Shown here piece by piece: positions 6,781 through 15,475 of a stretch of DNA of 20,881 bases. Source of the stretch: an uncultured Oscillospiraceae bacterium (GTDB lineage: Bacteria > Bacillota > Clostridia > Oscillospirales > Oscillospiraceae). Under the pieces are notes generated by a model that ran no database searches, was not told the DNA's origin, and worked only from the letters and a program-made list of their open reading frames with translations. The translations under genes were made by a program, and so were the position numbers. The stretch covers positions 1 through 20,881 of the forward strand of contig CANQUO010000008.1 in assembly GCA_947627085.1 (NCBI GenBank), in the 5' to 3' direction. The first letter of the stretch is position 1. Every line of letters starts with the position of its first letter.

Positions 6781-9755
6781 TTTGTCTCCTCCAGGGTTTT
6801 ATCAGGGTACATTAAAAATGTCTTTATTTCAAATGGGCCGAAGCTCACGCGAAGGGGCATTTTAAGCTCCGTTGGATTTTCCTCCAGCATGTCGGTCTCG
6901 GCGATTTTCCTGACACAGGGGCTTAAGGTAAAGTCCGTGTCGGTGGCCATACCCATGGTTTCAAAGGCCCGGACAAGTATGGCGTGTGGGTCGGTATCCG
7001 AGGGCTTTACGGTGTCCACCACGATATTTTTCCGCGCCGGCGCCATGACAGGCGATGAAAAAGCGTCGGAGGACACATATATTGGCGGCTCGTTGAGCTC
7101 CACGGCCCGGCGCAACACGTCGCTTTCGCAAAGCGGCCCGTCAAAGGGGTAAAAGGCGTAGGTGAAGCTCTGCTCTCCCCTGTCCGCCGTCATGTCGGGC
7201 ATAAGTGGCGAGCGCAGGAGCGTCAGGCGTATCTCGCTGTCAGCGACGCTCACGCCGTATTTGCAGTCATTGAGCACCGCCGCGCCGAAGGCCCCGTCGG
7301 AGAGGGCGGTATAGCGCTGGGCGCAGACCTCGTACCGGTCGCGGTCGTACTGCCTTGAGCGGTGGGTCGGGCGCTTTATGCAGCCGAACTGTATCTCGTG
7401 GGCGGCCTCGGTGGCGTAGACGTTCACGGGGAATGCCACCTTCAATATCCGGTGGCTCTCCCGCCAGTCCACGCTTGTTTTGAAGTCCACACGGTCGGAG
7501 CCGTTATCAAGGCGGATATCCTGGCAAAGATATGAGGAACCAAGGGCCCGCTCCACATGGAGCCCCACGCCGAGCCCGTCGCGGATCACGCTTATTTTGG
7601 CCGGGGCGTCAAGCTCCACCGGGAGCTTTTCGTACATGCTCATGAGCTCCCAGGCGTCGTAGGAGGTGTTCACGTCCCGGAACATCAAAAAGCGGTTGCC
7701 CGGAGCTGACAGGTACTCCCGGTCGCTCCCTGCCCTTTTGACGCTGACGAGCTGTCCCCGGCCATCCACCCGGCAGGTGAGGCTGAGGTTTGAAAGCTCG
7801 TAAAAGCCGCCGGAGGCGTCGTGTTCACACCTTGCGGAAAACGGGTCCCGGTCCGATATTTTGGCCGAGCCCTGGGCGGGGACAAGGACGCCCCTCACAT
7901 TTCTGGGCCAGCTCAGGTGGTTATATATAATATCCCCCTCGGGGCCTGCAAGCTTACGGGTAAGCTCATTCGCGGCGTCTATTACGCCGCCAAGCTCCCG
8001 CTCCACCCGCTCATGGACCCGGGCTATTGACGAGCCCGGGGCGATATCGTGAAATTCGTTGAAAAGAAGGGTCCTCCAAAGGCCGTCAATGGCCTTGCGG
8101 ACATCGTCGGGTATGTCCTCCCCCGCAAGCGCCCTTCTGGCCATCATGTGCTCAGCCATTTTAAGGGCGATCTCGGCCTTTCGGATGCCCCGCTTCGTTT
8201 TTGCCTGGGCTGTGTAGGTCCCCCGATGCCAGGCAAGGTAGAGCTCGCCCTTATATACGTTCTCAACTCCGCTCTGGCGCTCAAAAAAGTCGACCGGGCT
8301 CTCAATGCGGCATCTGGGCGCGCCCTCAAGGTCCCGGCACCTCAAAAGCGTCTCCACCATCTCCCGGGTGGGACCGCCGCCGCCGTCGCCGTAGCCGAAT
8401 GGGAAGAGCATGCCGTCAATGTCCTCCCGCTGTACCCGGTCCCGCTCCCAGCGGTCCACAAGCTCCCCGGCGGTGAGGACGGCGTTATTTTTCTTGAAAA
8501 AGTGGGCAAGGACCCGGCTCCCGTCTATCCCCTCCCACCAGAAGGTGTTGTATGGGAAAGGCTCCGCCTCCGGGTCCTGGCGGCTGAGCTTCTGGGTGGC
8601 GAAATATTCAACGCCGCATTTTTTCATTATCTGCGGAAGCGCCCCGGAAAAGCCGAAGGTATCCGGCATCCAGGCAAGGCGCGTCTCCACGTCAAATTCC
8701 CGCCTGAACCAGCGCTTGCCGTATACAAACTGGCGAATCAAGCTCTCGCCGGAGGGAAGATTTGTGTCGCTCTCCACCCATACGGCCCCCTCGGGGTAAA
8801 ACCGGCCGTTTTTCGTCTCCCTCTTCACCCGGGCATAGAGGTCCGGGTAAAGCTTGGCGAGCCACTCCAATATGGGCGGCTCGCAGAGAAGGAACCGGTA
8901 GTCCGGGTACTCCTCCATGAGCGCGAGCTGATTTGAGTATGTCCGGGCCGATTTGCGCATGGTCTCCTCCACCGGCCACAGCCACGCAAGGTCCAGATGG
9001 GACTGCCCGAATGCCGTAAAAACCGGGGCGGTGGAGCCGTTTTTACATTCAAGAAGCGGTTTGAGCTCCTCCCCGGCCTTTATGACGCTTTGAGTGAGCT
9101 CCGGCTCAGGGAGCTCAAAGTCCGCGATGAGGGTAAAGTTTTTAAGTCCCTTCGCTGTCTTCATGGCCCGAAGGCTCCGCTCCGGGAGCTTGTCAAGTAA
9201 GCTGTACAGCGTCAAATAGTCCATGGAAACGCGAAAAAGCTCCTCGTTCCATACGCCGAAGTGGGATTTTCCCACCGTGACCTGGGGCTCCAACGGCTCC
9301 GGCACTGCCACGTCGCCGTATGCCACGGGGCCGCCGCCCTCTATTCTGGGGCCGTGGCCGGCGTAGCACTCGGCAAGTATGTCGTACCTCTCCCCCGCTT
9401 TCGCTTTTCGGGTGAGAGTTATAAATTTGTGGCGCTTATCTATCGACCCGGCTTCACGGCCGTTTACAAAGACAAGCATCTCCTCCCCCGCGCCGAGGGT
9501 GAACACAACGCGCCTGCCCTCAAGCTCCTCCGGGACGGTAATGGACGCGCGAAACCAGCCGTACTCCCATTTTTTGCCCCATTTCATACCCTCCGGGGCC
9601 GGGGCAAAGCTCATTTTCGCCGCCCTCTCGGCGGGTATCCAATCCATGGTGGTAAAAAAGGAGAGCTCCATGGACGAAATCTGGCGGTAGTAATGCTTTT
9701 GAAACTGCTCCGCCCAAACGCGCAGTCTCTCATTCCACTGTCTCCCAAGGTCCAT
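6777..9755 (-). CDS. Alpha-mannosidase, GH38
   Basis: Hydrolyses terminal alpha-linked mannose. 992 residues from the chosen start. An N-terminal beta-rich region (to about 160) precedes the GH38 catalytic domain: SHLDLAWLWPVEET supplies the zinc ligands His253 and Asp255; RLAWMPDTFGFSGALPQ contains the nucleophile Asp365; FNEFHDIAPGSSI gives the further ligand His569. The beta-sandwich C-terminal region follows. The residue two before the zinc His is Gln, where many relatives have His; it is not a ligand, so activity is expected. No signal peptide, so cytoplasmic. The stop overlaps the next start as ATGA. It follows iolB closely, an unusual partner for an inositol operon and part of the case for an inositol- and mannose-containing substrate. 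Bacterial members differ in linkage (alpha-1,2, 1,3 or 1,6), which cannot be read here. Confidence 0.93.
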   Translation of the reverse strand: MDLGRQWNERLRVWAEQFQKHYYRQISSMELSFFTTMDWIPAERAAKMSFAPAPEGMKWGKKWEYGWFRASITVPEELEGRRVVFTLGAGEEMLVFVNGREAGSIDKRHKFITLTRKAKAGERYDILAECYAGHGPRIEGGGPVAYGDVAVPEPLEPQVTVGKSHFGVWNEELFRVSMDYLTLYSLLDKLPERSLRAMKTAKGLKNFTLIADFELPEPELTQSVIKAGEELKPLLECKNGSTAPVFTAFGQSHLDLAWLWPVEETMRKSARTYSNQLALMEEYPDYRFLLCEPPILEWLAKLYPDLYARVKRETKNGRFYPEGAVWVESDTNLPSGESLIRQFVYGKRWFRREFDVETRLAWMPDTFGFSGALPQIMKKCGVEYFATQKLSRQDPEAEPFPYNTFWWEGIDGSRVLAHFFKKNNAVLTAGELVDRWERDRVQREDIDGMLFPFGYGDGGGGPTREMVETLLRCRDLEGAPRCRIESPVDFFERQSGVENVYKGELYLAWHRGTYTAQAKTKRGIRKAEIALKMAEHMMARRALAGEDIPDDVRKAIDGLWRTLLFNEFHDIAPGSSIARVHERVERELGGVIDAANELTRKLAGPEGDIIYNHLSWPRNVRGVLVPAQGSAKISDRDPFSARCEHDASGGFYELSNLSLTCRVDGRGQLVSVKRAGSDREYLSAPGNRFLMFRDVNTSYDAWELMSMYEKLPVELDAPAKISVIRDGLGVGLHVERALGSSYLCQDIRLDNGSDRVDFKTSVDWRESHRILKVAFPVNVYATEAAHEIQFGCIKRPTHRSRQYDRDRYEVCAQRYTALSDGAFGAAVLNDCKYGVSVADSEIRLTLLRSPLMPDMTADRGEQSFTYAFYPFDGPLCESDVLRRAVELNEPPIYVSSDAFSSPVMAPARKNIVVDTVKPSDTDPHAILVRAFETMGMATDTDFTLSPCVRKIAETDMLEENPTELKMPLRVSFGPFEIKTFLMYPDKTLEETK

Positions 9756-9762
9756 CCCGGAG

Positions 9763-9768
9763 CCCTCC
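9763..9768 (-). promoter_or_regulatory. Ribosome binding site that shifts the mannosidase start
   Basis: GGAGGG on the minus strand lies inside what would be the first codons of the longest frame (ATG at 9770). It is 7 bases before the next in-frame ATG at 9755. The 9770 ATG itself has only A/T-rich sequence upstream. This makes 9755 the likely start. Confidence 0.7.
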
Positions 9769-9776
9769 ATTTTTAG

Positions 9777-9800
9777 CTATTTCATTTTTTATTTCATTTT
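9777..9800 (-). repeat. 12-base tandem duplication over the iolB stop codon
   Basis: The last four codons of iolB, AAAATGAAATAA (9800-9789), are followed directly by AAAATGAAATAG (9788-9777), 11 of 12 bases identical. This gives two in-frame stops and two minimal ATG-Lys-stop reading frames before the mannosidase gene. Confidence 0.85.
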
Positions 9801-10568
9801 CGCGTCTATCCAGCTGTAACGCTCGTCGACTATCCTGTCCCGCCAGGGGGCGCCGGGCAGGTGGCGTATCATCCAGCAGTAGTACATGGGGAAGGCCGGG
9901 GCGGTGACCTGGGGGTGGGTCACCCCGCCGGGTATGGCCGCCACACAGCCGTCCTCTATTTTATACGCCTTTTCACCCAAAAAGCAAGCCCCAAATCCCT
10001 CGGGACGCTCATATCGGTAATAATATACCTCCGGCTGGGGGTGATGGTGGGGCGTGTAGCTGGACCAGCCGCCTTGGTGGTTTATGACCTCGCCGTTCAC
10101 CATGTTGGAATAGGGGGCGTTTGAGTAGTCAAAAACCGTCCTGACCGTCCGCTCAAGCTTGCCCTCTAAGACTCCCTCGCCGAAAATGTCCTCCCGGCAG
10201 TCCTCGGGCCTATAAAATACCGGCTCGAAGTCCTTATCGTTTACCGTGCGCTGGATGAGGACCTCGCTCTCCCTCTTGGCCTCCACGGTGACGGCCACGC
10301 CCCGGGAGACGTGGAGAAGGTAAGGGCCCTCCTCGATGAAGCTCCCCCTCTCGCCGCTCTCGCTCCTGTCTCCCCATCTGAAGGTGACGGCACCCAATAT
10401 AAGGAGCGCCGCCATCTCCTCGCTGTCATAGCAAAAGAGCCGTATCTCCCCGGGCTCCATGCGGTAGACGGATATATTCATCATGGAGTCGTTGACCTTG
10501 TCCCCCGCCCGGGTCAGTATCTTCTCGCCCCCGGCGTCGTATTCCGGTCTTGAAAATTCAGCGCTCAT
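9789..10568 (-). CDS. iolB: 5-deoxy-glucuronate isomerase (IolB)
   Basis: Converts 5-deoxy-D-glucuronate to 2-deoxy-5-keto-D-gluconate, supplying IolC. 259 residues, a bicupin related to KduI. The diagnostic block GGWSSYTPHHHPQPEVYYY (166-184) contains His174, His176 and the acidic ligand near Glu180; GGVTHPQ (214-220) adds His218; the end MYYCWMIRHLPGAPW is typical of IolB. The ATG at 10568 has GAGGT 9 bases upstream, overlapping the iolG stop. The gene ends with the codons AAA ATG AAA TAA, and this 12-base string is repeated in frame immediately downstream with a TAG stop. Confidence 0.95.
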   Translation of the reverse strand: MSAEFSRPEYDAGGEKILTRAGDKVNDSMMNISVYRMEPGEIRLFCYDSEEMAALLILGAVTFRWGDRSESGERGSFIEEGPYLLHVSRGVAVTVEAKRESEVLIQRTVNDKDFEPVFYRPEDCREDIFGEGVLEGKLERTVRTVFDYSNAPYSNMVNGEVINHQGGWSSYTPHHHPQPEVYYYRYERPEGFGACFLGEKAYKIEDGCVAAIPGGVTHPQVTAPAFPMYYCWMIRHLPGAPWRDRIVDERYSWIDAKMK

Positions 10569-10578
10569 GGCATATACC

Positions 10579-11592
10579 TCAGTAGACTATCTCGGAGAGC
10601 TTCACGGGCCTGTGCTCATCGAGGGATTTTTTGGCCGCGATGCCCATGAGCACCGGCATGAGCCCGTCCACAGCCCCCACGGCGGTGTCGGTGTCGTTCT
10701 CGATGGCGTCCACAAAGCCCTTTACCTCCGTGGCGAAGGACTGCATGTAGCGCTCAAGGAAGAAGTATAGCGGCTTTTCCCCGGTGACGCCCTGGGCATT
10801 GCTCAAAACAACGGTGGACTGTGTGTCGTTGGAGGTGGCGGCCATGCCCTTCGAGCCGAACACCTCCGCCCGCTGGTCGTAGCCGTAGGCGGCCCGGCGG
10901 GAGTTGTCGATGACCGCTATGGCGCCGGAGGCCATCTTCATGGTTATGACGGCGGTATCCACGTCCCCGGCCTTGCCGATCTCCGGGTCCACAAGTACGG
11001 CGGCCTGGGTGTATATCTCCTCGGCCTCGCACCCGGCGAGGTACCGGACCATGTCAAAATCGTGTATGGTCATGTCCAGGAACATGCCCCCGGAGACGGC
11101 GGCGTACTGGGCGCTGGGGGGCTCCGGGTCACGGGAGGTTATCTTTATGATGTGCACGTCCCCTACCTTCCCCTCGTCTATGGCCTTTTTCACCGCGGCG
11201 AAGTTGTGGTCATGGCGGCGGTTGAAGCCCACCTGATATTTAAGCTTGCTTCCCGAAAGGGCCTCCATGACCTTCTTTATCCTGCCAAGGTCGTGGTCGA
11301 TGGGCTTTTCGCAAAATACGTGCTTGCCCGCGGCGATAGCCTCCAGGGATATGTCGGAGTGGGTGTCGGTGGAGGAGCATATGAGCACCGCGTCAATATC
11401 GGGGTCGTTTAAAATCTCGTGATAGTCGGCGCAGACATTACCCACGCCCATTTTTAAAAGCCAGTCCCGGGTCTCGTCGCTCATATATGGGTCCGCCACA
11501 GTCTTTATTTGCGCGTTGCGGACGTAATTTACTATGCTCTCGGTGTGGACCTTGCCGATCCTGCCGGCGCCGATTATTCCAAGTGTTACCAT
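10579..11592 (-). CDS. iolG: Inositol 2-dehydrogenase (IolG), Gfo/Idh/MocA family
   Basis: Oxidises myo-inositol to 2-keto-myo-inositol (scyllo-inosose) with NAD, the first step of the pathway. 337 residues. N-terminal Rossmann motif GIIGAGRIGKVH (5-16); EKP at 95-97 with Lys96; FLDMTIHDFDM (171-181) giving Asp173 and His177, the Lys-Asp-His catalytic set of Bacillus inositol dehydrogenase at almost the same numbering. AAGGAGG precedes the ATG closely, within the 15-base gap after iolE. iolB begins 10 bases downstream, with its ribosome binding site overlapping the iolG stop. The family also includes enzymes for scyllo- or D-chiro-inositol, but the operon makes myo-inositol the most likely substrate. 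Confidence 0.95.
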   Translation of the reverse strand: MVTLGIIGAGRIGKVHTESIVNYVRNAQIKTVADPYMSDETRDWLLKMGVGNVCADYHEILNDPDIDAVLICSSTDTHSDISLEAIAAGKHVFCEKPIDHDLGRIKKVMEALSGSKLKYQVGFNRRHDHNFAAVKKAIDEGKVGDVHIIKITSRDPEPPSAQYAAVSGGMFLDMTIHDFDMVRYLAGCEAEEIYTQAAVLVDPEIGKAGDVDTAVITMKMASGAIAVIDNSRRAAYGYDQRAEVFGSKGMAATSNDTQSTVVLSNAQGVTGEKPLYFFLERYMQSFATEVKGFVDAIENDTDTAVGAVDGLMPVLMGIAAKKSLDEHRPVKLSEIVY

Positions 11593-11607
11593 TTTAATTC
11601 CTCCTTA

Positions 11608-12507
11608 TCAAAGTCCCGTGTGCTCGCGGATGAAGCGCCTCGCGCGAATGGCGTACTCAAGAGGGTTGGCTTTGGCGGGGTCCTGCTCCGCCTCCACCAC
11701 CATCCAACCGGTGTAGCCGCTCTCCTCAAGCGTCTTAAAGATGGGGTCAAAATCCACGCACCCGTCGCCGGGGATGGTGAAGGCGCCCTCACGGACGCCC
11801 TCAAGGAAGCTGAGGTCATCCCTTCTCACACGCTCCACCACCTCGGGGCGGATGTCCTTTAAGTGCACGTGCTTTATGCGATGGGCGTATTTTTTCACCA
11901 TCGCCGTGGGGTCCTCGCCGCAGTAGGCGAAGTGGCCGCTGTCGAACAGGAGGCTCACATATTCCGGGTCCGTGCCCTCCATGAGCCTCTCCGTCTCGGC
12001 GGCTGTCTGTACGACAGTGCCCATGTGGTGGTGGAAGGTGAGGGCCACGCCGTATTTTTCAAGGGAGTACTTGCCCAGCCTGTTAAGCCCCTTGCAGAGG
12101 GCGTCCCACTCCACGTCGCCCATGACGTATTTGTCCCGGAATATGGGCTGGTCCTGTATCCCCTGAGTGGAATAGCTCTGCTCCGACACGCCAACCACCT
12201 TTGCCCCCATGGCGGCCAGAAAGGCCACGTGCTTATCAAACTCGGCAAGCGTCTCGTCATAGGGCCGGCTTATGAGGAAGGTGGAAAACCAGGCGTTGCA
12301 AATCTCTATACCCCGAAGCTCAAGGGCCGGCTTCAATATGGCTATGTCCCGGGGGTACTTGTTGCCCACCTCGGAGCCGGTAAAGCCGGCAAGGGCCATC
12401 TCGCTTACGCACTGCTGGAAGGTGTTCTCCCCGCCCAGCTCGGGAAGGTCGTCGTTTGTCCAGGCTATGGGCGCGATGCCCAGCCTCACTTTGTTTTTAT
12501 CGAGCAT
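11608..12507 (-). CDS. iolE: Myo-inosose-2 dehydratase (IolE)
   Basis: Dehydrates 2-keto-myo-inositol to 3D-(3,5/4)-trihydroxycyclohexane-1,2-dione, the substrate of IolD. 299 residues from the chosen ATG, as in other IolE proteins. It has the TIM-barrel layout of the sugar phosphate isomerase/epimerase family: LGIAPIAWTNDDLPELGG at the N-terminus, HHHMGTVVQT (159-168), LLFDSGHFAYCG (187-197), HVHLKD (213-218) and VVEAEQDPAKANPLEY (270-285). These supply the divalent-metal ligands (Glu, Asp, His, Glu pattern). The frame can extend 111 bases upstream into iolD, but the strong GGAGG decides for 12507. iolG follows after 15 bases. Confidence 0.95.
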   Translation of the reverse strand: MLDKNKVRLGIAPIAWTNDDLPELGGENTFQQCVSEMALAGFTGSEVGNKYPRDIAILKPALELRGIEICNAWFSTFLISRPYDETLAEFDKHVAFLAAMGAKVVGVSEQSYSTQGIQDQPIFRDKYVMGDVEWDALCKGLNRLGKYSLEKYGVALTFHHHMGTVVQTAAETERLMEGTDPEYVSLLFDSGHFAYCGEDPTAMVKKYAHRIKHVHLKDIRPEVVERVRRDDLSFLEGVREGAFTIPGDGCVDFDPIFKTLEESGYTGWMVVEAEQDPAKANPLEYAIRARRFIREHTGL

Positions 12508-12513
12508 TTTATG

Positions 12514-12518
12514 CCTCC
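12514..12518 (-). promoter_or_regulatory. Ribosome binding site that fixes the iolE start
   Basis: GGAGG on the minus strand, 6 bases before the ATG at 12507. The frame is open up to 12618, but that part overlaps the end of iolD and has no comparable site. Confidence 0.7.
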
Positions 12519-12521
12519 ATA

Positions 12522-14438
12522 TCAATATTTTCTCGCTTTCGCGCGGTTCTCCATAAGCCCCTCGTAGGCCCTTATCTGCGCCTCGCTGTCCGTCACGGCG
12601 GCAAGGCCCACGTTCCACCAGGCCCCATAGCCGTCGGTCATGGTCTTGGGAAGGGCCTTTATGTCGATGAGGGTGGAGACGCTCTGGCCTTTCGCGTCCT
12701 CAAGGGCCGCTTTAAGCTCCTCCAATGTCCGGGCGGTGTAGGTGACGCACCCGTAGCCTTCGGCGACCTTGGCGTAGTCAATTGGTATCATACCGCCGTT
12801 GAGGCCGCCCTCGCCGTCCCGGTAGCGAAACCCTGTGGCCAGATTTCCGATGCCGTTTGACATCTGAAGGTTGTTGATGCACCCAAAGCCGCAGTTATCA
12901 AATAGAAGGACGTTTATCTTTTTGCCCTCCTGAAGCGACGTCACAAGCTCGGAGTGGAGCATCAAAAACGCCCCGTCGCCGCACATGGCGTAGACCTCCC
13001 GCTCCGGCTCCGCCAGCTTCGCCCCAAGCGACGCCGCGATCTCGTAGCCCATGGTGGAAAAACCGTACTCCATCTGATAGGAGTCCTTTTCATCCGTCGT
13101 CCACATGCGCTGAAGGTCCCCGGGCAGGCTCCCGGAGGCGCCCACGATTATGGCGTCCCGGTCGATGCGTCGCCTTATAAGGGCGATCGCGGAGGTCTGG
13201 GTTATCTCGCCGCCGGTGGCCTCCCGGTAGTCATCCAAGCTCCCGGGGTTCCGGGCCTTTATAAGCGGCTCAAAGCCCTCTCCCCAGCGGTAGGCGGCAA
13301 GGCGCTCATATTCGTTTTCCCACGCGCTCTTGGCCTTTTCGATCTCATCCTCATAGCCGCTGACGTAGCCGATTTTCTCAAGCTCCGTTTCCGCGTCCTC
13401 CAGCGCGGCCCTCACGTCGGCGATCACCGTTTCCGCGTCCATTTTGGCGCCGTCGAAGGGGCATATGTTCACGGAGACTATTTTTGTGCGGCCGTAGAGC
13501 TCCTTGGAGCCGGTGGTGAAGTCGGAAAGGCGGCTGCCTAAGGAGATTATGAGGTCCGCCTCCCGGGCTATCGTATTTGCCGCCAGATTTCCCGTGATGC
13601 CCACGCCGCCCAGGTTCATGGGGTGGGAGCTCCGGCAGGCGCTCTTTCCGGCCTGAGTCTCGGCAAAGGGGATGCGGAATTTTTCGCAAAACCGCTCAAG
13701 TGTCGCGCCCGCCTCGCTGTATCTCACGCCGCCGCCGCATATGACCATCGGCCGGCGGCTCTGGGAGACAAGGCGCACAAGTGCTTCAAGGTCCTCCCGC
13801 ACCGGCCTTGGGCGGCGTATGCGGTGGACGCGCTTTTCAAAGAAGTATTCCGGGTAGTCGTAGGCCTCCCCCTCCACGTCCTGGGAGAGGGCCACGCAGA
13901 CGGCGCCTGTCTCGGCGGGGTCCGTGAGCACGCGCATGGCGTTAGTCATGGCGCTCATGAGCTGTTCCGGCCTTGTTATCCTGTCCCAGAACCGGCAGAC
14001 CGGGCGAAAGGCGTCGTTCACCGTGACGCCCGGGGCCCAGTCCCGCTCCAACTGCTGGAGCACCGGGTCGGGCTGGCGGGTAGCGAAGGTGTCCCCGGGG
14101 AATAAAAGGAGGGGTATCCTGTTCACGGTGGCGCAGGCCGCCGCGGTGACCATATTTGCCGCCCCGGGGCCGATGGAGGAGGCGCAGGCGATTATTTTCC
14201 GCCGGTTATGCTGTCTGGCGAAACCGGTGGCCACGTGGGCCATGCCCTGCTCGTTGCGGCCCTGATAGACACGGAGCCCGCCGGGGTCCCGCTCCAACGC
14301 CTGACCCAGGCCCACCACGATGCCGTGTCCGAATATGGTAAATATGCCGTCCACGAATTTAGTTTCCTCACCGTCCAACTCCACGTACTGGTTATCCAGG
14401 AATTTAACTATTGCCTGGCCCACGGTCATAAGGCTCAT
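12522..14438 (-). CDS. iolD: 3D-(3,5/4)-trihydroxycyclohexane-1,2-dione hydrolase (IolD), ThDP enzyme
   Basis: Ring-opening enzyme of inositol catabolism: hydrolyses trihydroxycyclohexane-1,2-dione to 5-deoxy-glucuronate, with thiamine diphosphate and Mg. 638 residues, the usual IolD length. The pyrimidine-binding domain carries RNEQGMAHVATGFAR with the activating Glu63; the central domain spans about 210-350; the pyrophosphate domain has CGDGAFLMLHSEL (486-498) and closes the metal motif near Asn515 (LFDNCGFGCIN). The C-terminal TDGYGAWWNVG (601-611) is characteristic of IolD compared with acetolactate synthase. The start overlaps the iolC stop by 4 bases, with GGGGGAG upstream. The stop is 14 bases before iolE. 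No missing residues seen. Confidence 0.96.
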   Translation of the reverse strand: MSLMTVGQAIVKFLDNQYVELDGEETKFVDGIFTIFGHGIVVGLGQALERDPGGLRVYQGRNEQGMAHVATGFARQHNRRKIIACASSIGPGAANMVTAAACATVNRIPLLLFPGDTFATRQPDPVLQQLERDWAPGVTVNDAFRPVCRFWDRITRPEQLMSAMTNAMRVLTDPAETGAVCVALSQDVEGEAYDYPEYFFEKRVHRIRRPRPVREDLEALVRLVSQSRRPMVICGGGVRYSEAGATLERFCEKFRIPFAETQAGKSACRSSHPMNLGGVGITGNLAANTIAREADLIISLGSRLSDFTTGSKELYGRTKIVSVNICPFDGAKMDAETVIADVRAALEDAETELEKIGYVSGYEDEIEKAKSAWENEYERLAAYRWGEGFEPLIKARNPGSLDDYREATGGEITQTSAIALIRRRIDRDAIIVGASGSLPGDLQRMWTTDEKDSYQMEYGFSTMGYEIAASLGAKLAEPEREVYAMCGDGAFLMLHSELVTSLQEGKKINVLLFDNCGFGCINNLQMSNGIGNLATGFRYRDGEGGLNGGMIPIDYAKVAEGYGCVTYTARTLEELKAALEDAKGQSVSTLIDIKALPKTMTDGYGAWWNVGLAAVTDSEAQIRAYEGLMENRAKARKY

Positions 14439-15466
14439 TCGTTCTCCCCCCTGTCACAGCACACGTTCTCGCCGTATTTTTCCTTGCTCGCCTTTATAAA
14501 TTCCCGGACCATCTGAGCCGTCGGCATCTCCTCGGAACAGGAGTGGGCCGCCACCAGCATGGAGGCCTGGGCGCAACCGAACTCAAGGCAGTCGTACATG
14601 TCCCAGCCGGAGAAGAGCCCATAGAGGAACCCCGCGCCGTATCCGTCGCCGCCGCCGAAGGACTTCAAGGCCTCCACCGGGAAGGGCCGGACGGTGTAGT
14701 GCCGCCCGTCACGGGTGTAGGCGGTGGAGCCGGATTTGCCGTGCTTTATTATGACTATCTTCGCGCTCTGCCCAAGCCAGAGTCTGGCGGAGGTATCGTC
14801 GTCCCCGCTCAGGCCCAAAAGCCGCTCCATGAGGTCAAATTCCTCTCTGGAGCCCATTATTATGTCCGCGTCCCGGGCCACTGCGGAGTAGTAGACGGAT
14901 ATCTCGTCCTCGCTTTTCCAGTTGTAGGCCCGGTAGTCGATGTCGAAAATTATCCTCGTCCCCACCCGCTTTGCCAGCATCACGGCCTTAAGCGCCGCCT
15001 CCCGTGAGGGGCTGGCAGCCAGGGACGTGCCGGAGATGAGAAGCGCCTTTGCGCTTTTTATGTACTCCTCGTCAATGTCCCCTGGCGAGAGGCTCAGGTC
15101 CGCGATGGAATTTCGGTACATGAGGATACTGCTCTCGTCCCTGGAGAGTATCTCCGTAAAGGTAAGCCCTATCTTCTCCCCGTGCTCGCACCGGCGGATA
15201 CGGGAGGCGTCGATGCCCTCCTTTTCGAAAAAGCGGACCACGTAATTTCCCAGCTGGTCGTCGGAGACCCGGGCGAAAAAGCCCACCTTGAGCCCGTGGC
15301 GGGCCGCGCCAACGGCGATATTGGCCGGGGAGCCGCCCACGTATTTTTTGAAGGTGGTGCACTCCTCCAACGGCTTAAAATAATCCACCGGGTTAAAATC
15401 CACGGCCACCCGGCCCAGAAGCACCAGGTCCCGGGGCCGGTCGGCGTCAAATTCGATATATTTCAT
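14435..15466 (-). CDS. iolC: 5-dehydro-2-deoxygluconokinase (IolC), PfkB family
   Basis: Phosphorylates 2-deoxy-5-keto-D-gluconate with ATP, the step before aldol cleavage in myo-inositol breakdown. 343 residues. The N-terminus DLVLLGRVAVDFNP and the glycine-rich GGSPANIAV (44-52) are typical of IolC within the ribokinase/PfkB family. The C-terminal catalytic motif is SFGGGDGYGAGFLYG with the base Asp274; most relatives have GAGD, here GGGD. GGAGGG 5 bases before the ATG overlaps the end of the dehydrogenase gene. The stop overlaps the iolD start as ATGA. The assignment rests on the family look and on iolD, iolE, iolG and iolB next to it; a general sugar kinase is unlikely in this context. 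Confidence 0.93.
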   Translation of the reverse strand: MKYIEFDADRPRDLVLLGRVAVDFNPVDYFKPLEECTTFKKYVGGSPANIAVGAARHGLKVGFFARVSDDQLGNYVVRFFEKEGIDASRIRRCEHGEKIGLTFTEILSRDESSILMYRNSIADLSLSPGDIDEEYIKSAKALLISGTSLAASPSREAALKAVMLAKRVGTRIIFDIDYRAYNWKSEDEISVYYSAVARDADIIMGSREEFDLMERLLGLSGDDDTSARLWLGQSAKIVIIKHGKSGSTAYTRDGRHYTVRPFPVEALKSFGGGDGYGAGFLYGLFSGWDMYDCLEFGCAQASMLVAAHSCSEEMPTAQMVREFIKASKEKYGENVCCDRGENE

Positions 15467-15475
15467 ATTCCCTCC

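Noticed and set aside
8049..8936. Plus-strand open frame of 295 codons opposite the mannosidase
   Set aside because: Mirror of a well-supported GH38 catalytic domain; no recognisable protein family.
8986..9000. Loss of a zinc ligand in the mannosidase because of Gln in GQSHLDLAW
   Set aside because: The ligands are the His and Asp of the HLD triplet, which are intact; the Gln replaces a neighbouring non-ligand position.
12508..12618. 37-residue extension of IolE
   Set aside because: It overlaps the iolD 3' end, and the strong GGAGG points to 12507.
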